From Membranipora membranacea (lineage: Eukaryota; Bryozoa; Gymnolaemata; Cheilostomatida; Membraniporidae): a stretch of DNA of 64,000 bases. Shown piece after piece: positions 1 through 15,500 of this stretch; the stretch's first letter is position 1; the number at the start of each line of letters is the position of its first letter. The stretch covers positions 2,666,001 through 2,730,000 of the forward strand of contig OU612069.1 in NCBI GenBank assembly GCA_914767715.1, written 5' to 3'. A model generated the notes under the pieces. The model ran no database searches. It saw only the letters and a list, made by a program, of their open reading frames with translations, and had not been told where the DNA came from. A program made the position numbers and the translations under genes.

Positions 1-419
1 TGACCCGGTCAGTAGTTACAATGGAGTTACATATTGTGAAACAGAAGTTATATCTTAGATAACCAACACCCAACCGATTACATGACTCAGTCTGAAAAAT
101 AAGACGCATTGTATACTTCAGTCAGCATCCTTGTTTTTAAACAAGAAGCAGATTCTGAATACTTGTAGTTAGTGGTGAAAATGTCTGCCAGATAAAAGTT
201 GTATTTGCCAGTATTAAAAACAATAGATGATGAGGATCGTCTAAGCAAATATGTGAAAGCAAATCTTTCAACTTCCTTGCCAGGCAATGCTTCACCATCA
301 TCCATTGTCTTTAAAACTGTAAAAATACAGCTTTTCTCTAGGGGGCTTTATCATCCATTACTGTTAGATTTTAAGACTCCTCATCTGGTTAAAAAAACCA
401 AGACCTAGCAATTACTTAC
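1..419. other. ADCY9 intron at left edge
   Basis: Sequence downstream of the last visible cyclase exon. I translated it on the minus strand and found no C2-domain motif, so it is intronic. A 72-residue open frame here has no recognisable similarity. Confidence 0.7.
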
Positions 420-570
420 TTCTTATCCTTGGCAGCCTGTAGATCTCCGTTGAATGCTAGTCTAGTAAGGAGTTCTATCTCTCTGTTTAAGAACCAGATG
501 AGTATAAGCAGAAGAACAATGTCTAGTATCAGCTCTATGTGCATCATGTTATCTCCTGCTCCAGACTTTC
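420..570 (-). CDS. ADCY9: ADCY9 exon 18: last TM helix and lead-in to C2
   Basis: Reads [20 protein letters not shown], then [22 protein letters not shown] and the following (N/H)GD segment are the type-9 hallmark just upstream of C2. Acceptor CTTGCAG, donor GTAAGT, ends in phase 2. The next exon lies left of the window. Confidence 0.95.
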
Positions 571-3500
571 CTGCAAGGGAAACAACTCAACATGTCATAT
601 GATACGAAGGCATTGGTTGGTTGTGCCCGTTGACTGGTTCACTGCTTCATTGGTACAAAGGATCAAAATTGTTGTTGAAACAAAGTATTTAAAACTTTAA
701 GGCAATAGCTTCTCCGTTGTAAGGTAGGTAGGTAGGTAGGATGGATCCGTCCAGCCTGCATTTGAAGTTGCTTCCCTTTTGTTGTTAAAGGACAATCAGC
801 TCAAAATTGGGCTAAGTAAATCAAATTTTATCAAAATTTGCGCGCAGATTGACCTTGAAACAGGGCTTGATTCATGGTTTCCAGCTGAAGACCCGTGTGT
901 TGTGCAGTGGTAGGCCCACAACTAGGCTATATGTTGTCTCATTCAGGAAAATAGAATTGGTTTAACTGTAGACAGTCAAAGAACCAGAGTAGCTGTTATA
1001 GTAGATACCACTTACCATTGAACAGCAGCAGGCTTGTGGCATTAGAGGAGATGTTGTTGACTTGTGACATCATAGCGACATTTCCGATTTTATCGGGACA
1101 TGTGTTTATATTAGCTACAACTACCAGTACAACTCCTCCGATAGTGGCTGTAAAAGCAAAGGAAATTCTTGAATTTAGCATTTTATACTGTATTTTTCCG
1201 TATTCTGATAATTCTTTATTATATTCTCTGATTGTATATCATGTTTGACTCTCACACTAGCCTTGTCACGCGGCCACGGGTTTTGGTTTTTTTTATCAAA
1301 CCAAAAACAACCAAGACCTGTGGCCGCGTGACAAGGCTACTCTCCAACAGGTAAACTTATATGGAGGCTCCCAATGGTGGATCTCTTATCACTACAGAGT
1401 ATGCAAATTTGAGATGTTCGGCACCCCTTAGACACATACAATACCAACATGAATACACACAAAAAAGCTAATAGTTGAACTTGTCATTACCTATAGTTGA
1501 CTTCATCCAGCTGTTGAGTAGGTTAAAGTTGATGGAATGTACAATGGCAGTGATCACAGCGTAACAGAAGAATAACTCGGAGTTATTGCCCATGTCAGTC
1601 AGTGTCTGACATGTGAATCTGGAGTAGACGACTCCTAGAGGTATAGCCAGCTGTATGAGTCCCAGTATGTGACTAGTTATCCAGCTGTAGCATATTCCTA
1701 GAGAAGGACAGAGAACATAGTCCCTGAGCTATTGACTCAAGCGATCATGGTCATTGTTAGCCTGTCTTGATAACTTTATTAGTGCCGTGTCCCCCCTCAT
1801 CCCCCCCCCCACCAACAAAATTGTCAAGACAAGCTAGGTTATTGTGTACTTGTGTACTAATTGATAGGCCTTATCTACATTCAGACAACAATAGCCTCAT
1901 GAATTTTGACAATTTTCTGAAAGTGGTAAGTCATCAGCTTGAAATGCTATCTTATTTGGCGCGATAATTCACATCCTGGAGGAAAGAGGTAATTGTTTTA
2001 AAAGAGAGCTGGGTTCGATATAAATGTTTTGCTCTAAGTTGCTAAAGCTGGCAAGCAAACACACATAAGGCTGTCCCAAATACCAGTTCATAAAACTGAG
2101 AACTATATTCTTACCAACAAGTTTGCTGAAGCCGGATACTTGACTAGTTTGATCTGCCGCTTCGGCTGAAATCTCATTGGATGATTGAAACGACCTCTGA
2201 CCTGTGAACACAGTCAGTGTGATGGCTACTGCTTGGAATGCAATAAATATCAGTGAAACCACCTGCAACACAGACAGAATAATACAGGAATCCTGATAAC
2301 AGTAGAATGTTGTTAGATGGTATTGACAAGCATATGAAAATATTCAAAGTATCTTCTCCTTTATACCATGATAAGAAATGTATCATAACCGCCCAGGTGA
2401 TACTATTACATGAGGATATTTCAGATGATTAATACATACATAAGATTCCTATATAGTACCATTACTATTTTTAGCAGCAAAGAATCCATATGAGTCTCAC
2501 AGAACATGACAAAAAACTGTATATCTGGAGCTGTTGTGAGGCGAAACATTCAGTGAACATAATTGGAAAGGTTTTCGCTGCTTGAATAAGTGGCCCTTAG
2601 TGAAACGTTGTAGCAGTTTTCGTTGTACCTACCAGATATATAAACCAGGCCAGGTTGTTGTTGATCTCTACACCAAATACACACATCATCACTATAACCA
2701 ATAGTGTGTAGTATACTGTGCTAACCCAGATGTCTAAGAAAACGTTGAATCTCGGCGAAGCAAATGACTGCAAAGAAAAATGTTTAGAAGATTTTTAATC
2801 AAAGCCTCTATCATGTAGCATTCACAATACAGATTAGTTAAGGTTTCAATTCAATCACTGCCAATGCAGGATTAAAAAAATGTCACATTGATATTTTCCA
2901 AACAAGGATCAGCAACAGGTTGTCAGCAATCATTTCGAAAGGAAATTAGGCAGAACTTAAATTTTCCAAAACAAATATGAGGGAACGCAAAAATGGTTAC
3001 CTACTTTTATGCAGGAAACTTCCATTGGAATTTTCCACACAAAAAAATCCACAAATCCATTTTTGCTAAGTTCATCAATGACATGACACTTGGGCACATC
3101 TTTTTGAAAACCAAATTTTGTGAATAATACGAAACTGTGAATATCTGGAGCCAGGATATGTGACCAAATTATGTCTACATTACTATTAACTCATAGGATA
3201 GCTCAATAATACCCTATAAAACCAGCACTGGTTACTTGATACTGTATCCTGATTAATGATTAAAATCGGATGTCATATCACTCGCCACATCCCGAAGCAT
3301 GGGCGGCGAAATAGTAGTGCCTTAATGGCGAGGCTGCAATATTTGCGCCAATTTGCACTCTGTTTGCAGGCAGGTTGGAGCACACCTGTGGGCCAACCAA
3401 ACCCCAGTCGTCGATGTATTGCAGTGGGATTCGAACCCACGACCTTCAACATATGCATGCTAAAGGACGGCGCTCGAACCAACTGAGCCACCTCCTACTC

Positions 3501-6500
3501 CCTCAACCCTGACCTACAGATGTCTTACCTGAGGATACTTAGGTGACAGGAAGTCCTCACTGGTATGTGATCTGTATGCTCTCTCATCCTTACACTCAGT
3601 GAAACTCATCGTACACTTGTTAACAGGAGGCTCATAGAAGTAACTATCAGCAGACCCGTCAGCCTCCTCCTGCATCGCTCTGTGTAAAGAGAAATGATTG
3701 ACAAATTAACTACAACCAGTTGTCTATGAATGATCAAATCAGAAATGTCCCTGCAAGTTCATGCAAGTCGTGTGAGAAAAGTGATAAATTTCAAAGGGGG
3801 GGGACCATAGAGTTATTATAAAATAACTCAATAGGGGGGGGGGGGGAACTCTGAATCCAACTAGTGTTTCATAATGACAGACATAAACTGGATCTGCATT
3901 GACTACATTACAGGTCGGTCTATCATAGAAGAATTTAAAGACAACCCTCTCTGAAAATCGGTGGCGTCAAAAAACTTCAATGATGTCTCTGAGTGAGTTG
4001 CTAGAACAAAGAAGTACAGAGTTACCACTCACTTTATTATCTGATGGTCTTCCTTAGTTTCATACTTAGACCCTAAAAGTATATAAAACAGAATAAATTA
4101 TATTCATAAAATCAAGACAAGTGGCATAGTCAGCGAACTTGTCATTTACATATGATCTGGAAAGGGCGGTTCTATTATCATCCCAGTTGTTTCAATTTGG
4201 ATACTATAGAATTCAACTAAGTTTTGGAGTTAATAAAAATAAGCTAATCAGTTCTCAGACAGAAAATTGTAGTAAGTATTGCAAGTAAACATTATCATTC
4301 AGTTTATGAGATTCCCCGCAATACCTAGGTTCTGAGATTCTGTCACTGAAAAAATTTCAATACCAAGAACAAATGATTGCCGAAGAATGCTCACCCTTCC
4401 TGTTTGTTCCCATTATGCTATCTGTACCGCTGCTTTTCTTTCGCTTGCCAAAGAAACTGGACCTCATTTGTTTTTCCTCATCTTCCTACAAGAATTGTTA
4501 TAAATAGTGACTAAGAAGTCAACACAGTTAGTTTGAATTGCGTTAGAGAAAAAGAGCCTCTAGAGTGGATAGAAGGTTTGAGCAAAGTATATAAGAGTAA
4601 AATTAAAGAATAGCAGCAACTTAGTTTTGATGAAACAGGAGAACATGTTATTCTTTCCATGCACACTAATCATCGAGCAGCATCTCAATAACATGCAAAT
4701 CTGAATAGTTTGTCTCCTACTATAATCAGAAATCATCAACAGACTTGACCGTCTTGGAAAGGTAGTTTGCAGTTGCTCTAAGTTCTATCTGTTCACCAGT
4801 CATTTAAATGTGTTATGAAGGAAGGAGGGTATGCAACATGAGCCTGGAATTTTCAGATAGATCAGATGAATTGTATTTTTGGCCTGATCTGCTTGAAAAT
4901 TCCAGAAAGTTGCATTTTATTGGACAGTGTCCTATCACCTAGATTTATGTTCACATGTTCCCAGTTCCTTCTGCATATAATAGCTGAAGCTAGTTGCGCC
5001 ACCACAACAAAGAGGTTTAGTTACTAGTGTGTATGAGTCTGCCAGTGAGTGTGAGTGCGACCAATCACCATAAGCATTAATTCTTAACACTAAACAAATA
5101 CACTGACGTAGCATGTTGTCTTATGAAAGTGCATGAAACACATTGCGCTATTTTCAGTTGGACATCCACAACTGAGAAAAGATAATGGTAAGTCTTTCTG
5201 TAACAAGTTGTGTATGTTGAAAGAGAGCACTGCCACATGTTCTGAGTTATTAGATTCTATGTACACATAATTTGCTGTTCTACGGTGAAACCAATCAGCA
5301 CTAGCATCTACTGATGTTCAGAAATACCTGATGATGATAATTATATGATAGAAAAAAAAAACAGAAAAAATTACAATATAACTCGCCAAAGAGTCACGCC
5401 AGGTCTTTGAAATATTTAGCCTGTATTGAGTCCTACTGCCAACTACAAAATCAACAACAAAGGTTGTGGTAATGGGGAAAAAGCAATCATTGTCAGAGTT
5501 ATCTGCTTTTTAAAGAAAGGCAACTCCCAATAACTATAGAAGCAGATCGCAACAGGGAAGTAGCATTATACCTTATTTGAGTGAGTACACACATTGGCTA
5601 CATGTACTGAGTTAACTTTAGACCATGGATGGATCTTGTTCTTCTAAAATAGTACAACAATGATCAAGATAGGGCAGATACTGGGATCTCTTAGAGCTTT
5701 CTCCATCTACCTGCTACAGTTTAAGGAGTCTTTACCACGAATACCCACAGCAAAGCAAGAAAACAAACTCAACCGTAATGCAACAAAGTCACCAACAAAG
5801 CAAACGTAAAACAGATCAGCATGGAGAGGATAACCACCAGGGTTTGTAACCGAACATGGCATTGGCAAGCATCAAGTAAAGATCACCACACGAATCAACA
5901 TAAGTCCTACGCCCCTCCAAGGAAGTGAAGCTGGCTCTAAGGATCAGTTACAGGCAATTTGACCGGCTGTATTATGTAGTTTTAACTGAAATAGAACCAG
6001 GATAGCCTCACAACTTCAAGTTGAAAATATACCTGTGCAGGAGAACTCATGAACAGATCAAAGGACTCTTTGGACCAATAATATTGATTGCCGTGCATAT
6101 GGACTAAACAGCACAATTCCGAAGGAGTGATGTCTAAATAATGGGAAACAAAATTATGGTGGGTGGGTAACTCCTTTGACTTGCCAGGAGCACACAACTT
6201 ACGCAGCGCTGAATGAGACATTGGTCTGACTAGAAAAACACGATATTTGAAAAATATGATATTTTCTTGAATATTGAAGAGTTTTTTGACCAAGCTTGCT
6301 ATGTACTGAGACATCATCCAAATTTGGCAAAGTCCATTTCAAACTCAAGCTGCTAGAAATCTGATCTGCTCGACAAACTCTGATGCAGCAGTATCCATAA
6401 TAAACAGTGGTTGCCACCATAAAACCCAGTCTCATTGATAGGGAAAGGTATTGAGATGAGTAGGATTCCTAAAACCACGTAAGGATAAACAAATAGGAGG

Positions 6501-9500
6501 GATGACTGAACAAAGTGAAACAAAAGGCTTGGGTTGGGGAACTCATAAGATTGGGTGAATGAAATGAATGATCTGTTTGCTGGGGTGTTACTTGTTAACA
6601 ACTGATGTGAGGAGGGTAGATTAATGCAAACTCGAATTCAGCGGCAAGTAGAGCTGGACCATTACTGTGGATTGAATCTTCAATGGTAAGCTTTAAATCT
6701 TTGTCGGATAGCATCAAGGGCGTTTCCAAAACCCTATTTATTGTTCCAAGATTATCTAGACTGGACTGAGTTAAGGGGTAATGCTTGTGTCAGGAGATAA
6801 CACCATTTAAGAAGTGCACAATATTTTCTTAAAGAAGAGTATCAAAGGGTTTCCCGAAAATAACAGACTGATGGCTGAGACCGGTGCAGCTCTACTTCTA
6901 GTTTGTGAGTGAACAACAGTGCTGAGCGTGATGATAGGATGACACATAAAACAGTCTAGTTATTATCATATCACTGATCCCTGTGTGCTGGTTTGAATGA
7001 CATACATTGTGGGAAAAGAGTTGTCCCCTTTTTATAACAGGGCTTAGTAACAACAGCACTTTGATATGACCAAAAGTATTCTCTCCATATTGCTGAGCTG
7101 CACTTTTCAAATCATACTTGGACCCATTATATCTTTCCAATTTTAAGTTCCAGAATGTTTATGGGGGGAGCAACTCCATATTTACATTGTATGTCAAAAA
7201 TCTCCTTACACCAAGATACACCCAAAAGACCGCAGGTTCAGTGATATGAGTGCGACACACAAACAGAGGAGGATCAAACTTACAAACGCTGACGCCGGGG
7301 ACGTCAGTGGTGGCAGCGGGCATTGCTCAGTGTGGACAACACTAACGGTAACTTGCTGAAATTAATATGTACGTAAAATAGAACAAAGTGTGACTGAACT
7401 GAAAGCAAAACAAAGGAACTTATACTGTGTACCCATAATACAACACAACACACCATGTGCTACCAAACCTTCAACACGAGTGCCCGCAAACAAATCCACT
7501 AGAACGTAACCATAAAGGGATGGGGTGGGTGAGGAGGGAAATAAAATATACATCGACTTACTGCAGGTATAGACCTACCGATGGTTGTGGAAATGTCTTT
7601 TGTAGGGACATTAGTTATGGTATATACAAGTTTGTAAGATTCCGTAGCAAAGTCAACATCAAAAGCTTAAGCATAGAGTATCGCAGCATGCTGGACATAT
7701 AAGACACAAAATCCTCAAGTGTGAACCATCCTTTAGAATTGGGTGAGTCGGTAGAAATTCATTGACACAACAATTCGGGGAAACGTTAGCCAAAGCGAAA
7801 CGATGTTATGATAGTGAGACATGACTTTCTGAATGAGACAATTCAGTTGTATGCCGGGTAGCATGAAAAATGGGCTAAACTAAGAGTATTATTGAAACAA
7901 TAATCTACGGGTGAGTTATATGACAGCAAACCATAAAACTAAATTAAAATCCAATTGTTAGGGACTGACTGTGCACTGCAAACTTTGTGAGAAAGTAAAA
8001 TCCAAAGCAAACGGCCTTTTTTATGATACAAACAAACAGGAAACAAAATGTTACCTTATCTGATACTATAAGATCAACCCTTTCTTCCTCCTGCATTAAA
8101 GAGGCATATGAAACGTGTCAAGGTCAATATCAAATAGTCTGAGAGAAATGAGACATAAGGCATTAGATAACAGAAATAAGGTTACTGTGATATTAAGAAG
8201 GTTCTGACTTCAGTATGGAACCATATACTTTGATCTTTTATTTTGGAGGTTTATCTTAATGACATTCTAGACATCAGGAAATATGACTATTTCCCTTTCA
8301 TGAGCTTGAATCGGGCTGGGGATGGTTTGTTTCCTGGTAACTGGAGATCAACATTGAATGGCGGGAGTAACTAGAGGATCTTTAAGGTCGGGTTAGTAAA
8401 GATGATTATATAATTACAAGGAAGTGAAAGGGAGTACTTATGTTTTATGCAATGATCACATGGCGTGACCGAGTCAATTTCGATACAAAAATATCCTAAA
8501 AGCTTTCTTACCCTGGTTAGGCCTGAATCTTCAAGTCTCTGCTCTTCCGGAGTTGTGGGCTGATACACTGCACCCCCATTGGTGCCCACAGCGAGAGTGG
8601 TGGTAGGCACGCTATTTCTATGACTAGTATCACATACGGTCTGAGATTCTGATTGGTCCGTAGTGGAGGTTTTGTTTCTACTGCCATCTTTTGGCCCGAT
8701 TATGAAATATGTAGCTGTCGCTGTAACAACCAAGTGAACATTTTATACACCCTAGAGGAGTAAATTATTCACAGGAGGAAAAGCTCATCTTTACGCATAT
8801 GCTTAAAGTAGCAAAATTGGTTTGCATTAAATCAACCTCATTACTATGTAGAGTTCTCCACCAGCTGAAATTGGAACTAACAAACATTAAGTCACCTGTC
8901 AACCGGTTAACCTAAATTCTAGCTAGGGTAGGTAAATGAGTATTCATGGAGTAAATGAATAAAACAAATCTAAAAATAATGCCAACGGCATTATTGTTTT
9001 TTCTGGATAGAATTTTTTTGCAATGAAGTCCATGTATTAAACTTAAAACTGATTCACCGATTAGCAAAACATGCAGTTGTCTAGTAAGGAATTACACACT
9101 AGAGTCAATTTAATATCGGTACCTAACATGTGCCCGCCCCTAATTGATCAAATTAAACATGGGTCGTCACACAAAATTCCTTGTGATGGTACTCATACTA
9201 AGTGAATTAATTCACTCTCTATCGATCTGAGATATACATGCAATAGTATATCACGTCATCATTGTGAAGGAATTATATATCAGGTAAATGTGTCTTACTT
9301 CCGGATGACTCGACCTGCTGCACACCAAATTTACAAGTCTCCGAGTCATACTGTTCTGTGAGATTTCTAACCTTCCGAGTATCTAAAAATAAAATTTTAT
9401 AATTTCATCTTTGTCTCATCTCTGTCCTCCCGGCTGGGGGGCTGTTGGTGGGCCCAAGGGTTTGTGGGGAGGGGGGGGGTTGGGGGCTCAAACTACTTTG

Positions 9501-12500
9501 TAAGTGTTAGCACACAATATCATCGATAATGCATAACATTGATTTTGAGGAGCATCTTGGCTTGAGTTCCCAAACTGTTTTGGTCAAAAAGGAGGTAGCA
9601 CCGTTTCTACCCTTTAACAAAGCAGCCTGGGCACTTAAGCGAGTAATAACTTCCATTGTTGACCTTTATTAAATGCCTCTCACTCACTAACCCTCTGTAC
9701 CAGCTGGATATATCAGAGTTGCCTTCCTAATGTCCATGAGGGGATAAGCCCTACTTTAAAAGTTACCAGCTTAGAATATCTCACTTACATCATTTCGTGG
9801 TTTAACCATTTCCAATTAATGTAGGAGAATCATTGATGACAAATTAAATGTACAAATACAAAAATCACGTAATATTTTGTCAATAATTATTTTTATCTAC
9901 TACCCAAAGACAAATAGATGTGATAGTCAAACAGTTAGTTAAGATAGATTCATGTCAGATTTGCATGGTAAAGAAATTCAATGCTCTACTCTGCATGAAT
10001 TATTGTTGGTGGAAAGAGTGCATACATAAAGGAAGGTAACTCTCATTCCCTACATTATGATGCCACTATGAACAGGAAGTGCTTGTTTCTCGCATTGCAC
10101 ATCCTGTTCATAATGACATCATAATGCTGACTATAACATGCATTGGTCTTTGGGTAGTCTTTAGAACATAACTGACCTTCCACAGTCTCTCCAGGCTCCA
10201 CATTGTACTCATCTTTGAGGAATACATAAGTAGCTTCTGAGACATGTACTCTTCCTGGCTCCCCTATAACCAAAAACAAAAATTACCTACCTACTGATAT
10301 TCATACACAGTCAGAAATAAAGAGTGGATATGTGCCACTGTCTAAAGCATTATTTTGCAAAACAATTAAAATTGGCTGTCAGCCTGGAATACGAGATTAA
10401 TCTGTGGTACAAGTGAAGTAGAACAAATAGGGAAGATTAACTTGACCAACAAGTGAATAAAATACAACAAAAATGTGTCGCCAATATATAACCCATATAA
10501 CTGTATTGCAATCCCTCAATCCAAACCTCTTTGGACCATCAAATTTTGTCCCAATTAAGCAAAGTCGGTAATAAATGTGCCATTTGAATGCATTGAGATT
10601 CCGCTGAAGGGACCAATGTTGGTTAGAGTTCTGAATTACACTGAAAGCTGCTTCTTTCATCCAGTACTCAAAATCCAGATGGTGTCACATAATAACTTTT
10701 ACTAAATGATAATTTCGTTTTTAATATTAGTCATTTTAGCACATTAAAATTTAAATGAGATTGCAAAATTAATTTAACTGCTGTGTCTGCTATAGATAGA
10801 TAGGCGATTAATAATTTGATTTTTAATAATATGCAACTAACAAATGATTACTCAGAATACTTGTTTTATCTTTGTTAGAACTTCATTTGAAGATTTTTTA
10901 AATGAAGGAGCAAAGTCAATAAAAACTGTTTCATCATTTCATTGAAAATAATTTAAGCAAATTTATTAGAATAACTTTGTATTCATGTCTGGGACCACAG
11001 CGATAAAATTGATCTTTCTGAATGCTCTCTCTTGTCATAACAAAGCGCATGTGGTCAAGGTATGCGGACAGGGTAGATATGATAATATGGTTGCACAGTT
11101 TTCATACACTACCTAGGTAGGCCCTATCTACCATGCGCTTATCAGGCGCTTATAGTTTGCAATAATGAAGCATGGAATGTAGTTATTTAGTTATTAGTCA
11201 CAAAATTGTGATAAATATTCAGCGTAAACTTCAGGGGAAGCATAGGGTGACATAGTGGGGATGACCATAAACATATAAACGTATAAACATATAAATATGT
11301 TTATGGGGTGACAAATCTTTATCCCCCAACCAAATTAGCTTGCTCATGACAGGCTAAGGACGGCTAAGCTTCTCTTTCTAAGAACAAATATTCTTGAACC
11401 GATTGGTGGCCATACTATCATGATCAGAGTTGAGAAAGGCATTACTCAATGAGACTACACTCAGTTAGTGAATACATCTCCCCAAGTTCAGACCAATTCT
11501 GCAAATGGTTACCCTAACGTCAAACTCAGAATCATATATGCTGACACCCCCTAACCTTTCCAAAGTCAGTAAGATTATGAATATTAAAACATGGCCAGTA
11601 CACTGATAATGTTCATTTTCTCCCAGATTCAATATAGCTTAGAGGGGTAAAGTACTCGCAGGAGGGAAAGTTTACAATTTCACGCGGGCTTGAAGCAGTT
11701 CAATTTATGGCTAGCTAACATTTACTAAGCCTCATTACTCCTAAACTCTCGCCTTAGGTAGCAAATTGATGCTAGCTAACATTTGGCTATCACCCAACTA
11801 GCTAAACTTAACTCTAGTTAATATTAATACTTGAGGTTAGTTTTGTTAGTTACTAACCTGTAGATTCCATAACGTTGGCAAGATCGACGTCATGTGACCA
11901 GACATCAAACTTAAATCTGCGAGTACCGACGATACCACACAGCACAGTGCCCGTGTGTATCCCGACTCTCATGTTCACCTGATATAAGGTAAGGAATAAA
12001 GTGAGTTTAACAGCCTTGTGATGTATATAATATATATAATAGTATTGTATTAGAGTTTTACTAAAAGGCAGAGCTGTTGCTACTGATGAACTGGTAAGGC
12101 TGTGAAAAATTGAAATTCTTGGACGTTGCAGCTTCAATCACTCCAAATAAACTTCCCTCATCCATTAGCTTTGAATCAGCAGAAGTCAGGTGACTCATTG
12201 AGACCTATAATACATGAATTGGTCCACTTCTCACCCAATACAAGGGTTACAGTTACTTTCATAGGCGTTTCTCTATTTAGTCTCCCTAAATTACAATAAA
12301 ACAAACACCGCCAAAGATAATCATCATCTTCATCTTTGAAGCGGAGGGAGTCATCCTCTCTTGTACCCAAAGTACTCAAGTCGCACCCTATACTCATGCC
12401 TGCCCGGCCACTCTTTATGTCCAATGTTTTCATCTCTCAAGCTTGGATGATTTTTATTTCTTACCTCCTCGTTGTGATCTTCATCAAACTGATAAATCGC

Positions 12501-15500
12501 CTCCACCATATCTAATCCCAGATTGAGGCAGTTCCTGGCGTGATTAGCATCTGGTACTGGACATCCAGACACACAATAGTAACAATCGCCTGAAATATAG
12601 AAAAATGTACACCGTGATAGAATGTTAGGTGATGTGTCAGATCTCTCATAAGCTCTGAAGTCCTTGGTACAGTTTTGCCACACTGATACTATTCCTGTAC
12701 ATGTGAACAACAAAGTCAAAACTTGTGCAGTATTGTCATGGAGACAAGATACTACAGGGAGGGTTAGTTGGTGTCCCATCCTCCAGCTGAAGATCATACT
12801 TCACTGTGGGGTTGTGCTTCCTTTAATGGACTAATATTCCGTTTAAATTTCAATAACTAAAATTTCAACCAGGGAGAAATTCATGTCCGTGTCACAGTTT
12901 GTCCGGTTTGCAGTCAAGGAAGTACTATCGTCAACAGCCTAGACAACACCACCCCCCCCCCCACCTAATGGGAAGGTTTTGATTAGTGTTCAAAGATGAA
13001 ATGCCACAAAAAATAATCCAAACAAAAGAACATCGAATTTTATAAACATTTACCGAGTGTACTGATTTTCTCGCAGTTGTTTTTGGTGCAGAGATCATCG
13101 AATCTTCCGAACAGATCATTGAGGAGTCCGACTAGATGTTCGGCAGTCTTGTTAGAAGACATCTTAGTAAAACCCACTATGTCAGCAAACAGTATGCTAA
13201 CTTCAGACATCCTATCCATAGTAAACTGTCTAAACTTGATTTGAGCAGCCACTGTGCCGGGCATATCATCTCCACCCATATAATCCTGATCCTGAAAGAA
13301 AAAGAATCACAGGCTATAAAACTTATTACATATAAACTCGTGAGCAATTTTATTTTTTTTTGCAATTGATATGAAAGCGTGGATTGACGGTAAAGTATAT
13401 AAGCAATAAAGCTATTTGTGAAAAGCATTATGACTTCGCGTCAGTATTTGAATCTACCTCAAACCTGACATTGATCGGCCTCGTCAAGAAACCACAAAGT
13501 CGCTGCACGACGAGGCTTACCCTTGCCGACTTAAAAAAAGGAGGTTAACGAAATTCAAACAACTGTCACCTGTATTGTTACTGAATTGTTGGTCCAATCA
13601 AAGAGACAATAATACCACCCAAAAGTCAAACATAAATAGATCGTACAGGGCCAGGTATGTTCCCCTAATCCATGATTTTATACTGGTGGTACTCTTATTT
13701 AACCTTTGGGGGAAATTATAATACCGTGAGGTCTTTTGTTGCCACTAAATGCATGATGAAATTTTATGACCTGAACGCATGTTATGTTGACAGACCTAAA
13801 TTTAGCAAGGAGAATTATAGCTTGATTGCAATTTCTTGGCTCATTCAATCGAAGAGATAGTCCTTGATTCAACAAGCATGCTTTTTTGAAGGTCCTTTAG
13901 TTAGTATAGGTGTTTGGGATTTGGCACTTGAACTTTTTTTATTAAATATTGAGAAAATGATCAGTAACATACATGGGAATCAGCAAGACAAGGGATTCCA
14001 ATCTCAGGATTTGCTTTCGATGATAGAAGCATTGGAATTTTCAACCAACATACTCTTCTTTCAATGCCTGCTCAATTTGAATCATTGTTTAACCACAGGC
14101 AAAATGTTATTTAGCTTTTCGTGTAATGACATCAACGCCAACAGGTTTTATCCACCTCAAGTGGTGAGACAGCATAGCAACACCGGAGAATGATCAAAGG
14201 CCCAAACTTAGGACATCTTGGGAGGCGATTTATATTTACAAAGATTAACATTTCCTTACTTTTTGTCTAACTTTGAGTCATTCATAGCATGAAACTTAGC
14301 ATTTCCTTATTAAAAGATCACAGAGTAAGGATATATCTGACCAAATATGCCAGCGCCATCCTTGAATAGGTGATATATTTTGCAGTTGTTTATCGGGATA
14401 TTAAATTGTTCCAAAGTTCTGCATAATGACTAAGGCAACAATAGGCATTGCATTGTTCATAGGTGTCAATGAATGTCAAAACAGAAAGAAAACTTGCAAA
14501 CTTTGAAACAACCTCCATCAACACTTGACGAAAACCTGCACAGATCTGTCATCTAGAGTGCTCTTTCTCTACAGCCACAGAAGATGAGAATAGCATTTGC
14601 TGACAGACAAGGTCAGAAACTAGGATGGCGGCTAAGATCGATCGCCCAGGGAGACTGAGTGATCCTAATCAGACTTGTGTTGCAGAAAGATTTGCCTGGG
14701 CAGTTTGGCTTACATTGAGCAGAATACTGGCATAGAAACAATCTGATATACCAGTATATATTACAAAAATTTAACCCTATAGGTAAAACAAGAAATTAAC
14801 ATTGGCAGTTGAAATACAACAAAGCCTTTACTGCCTAGGTTACCAAGTTTTACAACCAGAGTTTGGGGTTTGGGGTTTTGGGGTTATTTTACTTGAGAGA
14901 AGACAACTATCGATGCCATAGATGTTGAGCTCAATAGATAAGTGCAAACTCTATAATATATATGCAAAAGGGCAACCAATCAGATCTAAGAATGAGTCTG
15001 TGATACTATCATAGCAGTACTGTGAATTTTTTGTTCCAAAGTTGACTCCTGAGTAAATTTATATTTTAACTCTGGCAGTCAATTTTAGTGCAGTAAAGGC
15101 TGGATATACAGCAGTAGAAAGTGAGGAGCACCCAACAGCGACATGAGGATATTATGTGAGATTTCAAATCAAGCATTAGAAAATTTATTTGCCCCTCATT
15201 TATCAACTCATTGTATGACTACATCGAGACATTGAGCGTATCAGGCGAGGACAGACATATATAAAATATAGTGTCATAAATGAAACAAGAGAAGCTGTGT
15301 CTGTGAGACTGTTTTCAGGAGGGCGTGAGTTGTATGACACTGTTATTCAGGAGGGGATTATAAGAGACCGTAACCAAGGGGTGAATTATTAATTCAATAA
15401 CCTGGGGTTGATCGAATCTTGGATGGTTACTGACTCTTTATAGAACTTTGACTCGGCCCACTAACTCTACCATCAATCTTGCGGGTTACATGTATTGGAC

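Noticed and set aside
3420-3497. tRNA gene
   Set aside because: A and B boxes fit but the anticodon arm does not form a seven-base loop and the acceptor stem does not pair; better explained as a SINE head.
5982-6317. 111-residue minus-strand open frame in a cyclase intron
   Set aside because: No similarity to the cyclase linker, no acceptor/donor pair in the right phase.
13864-14193. 109-residue plus-strand open frame in a cyclase intron
   Set aside because: Starts from a non-ATG codon, AT-rich, no known motif.
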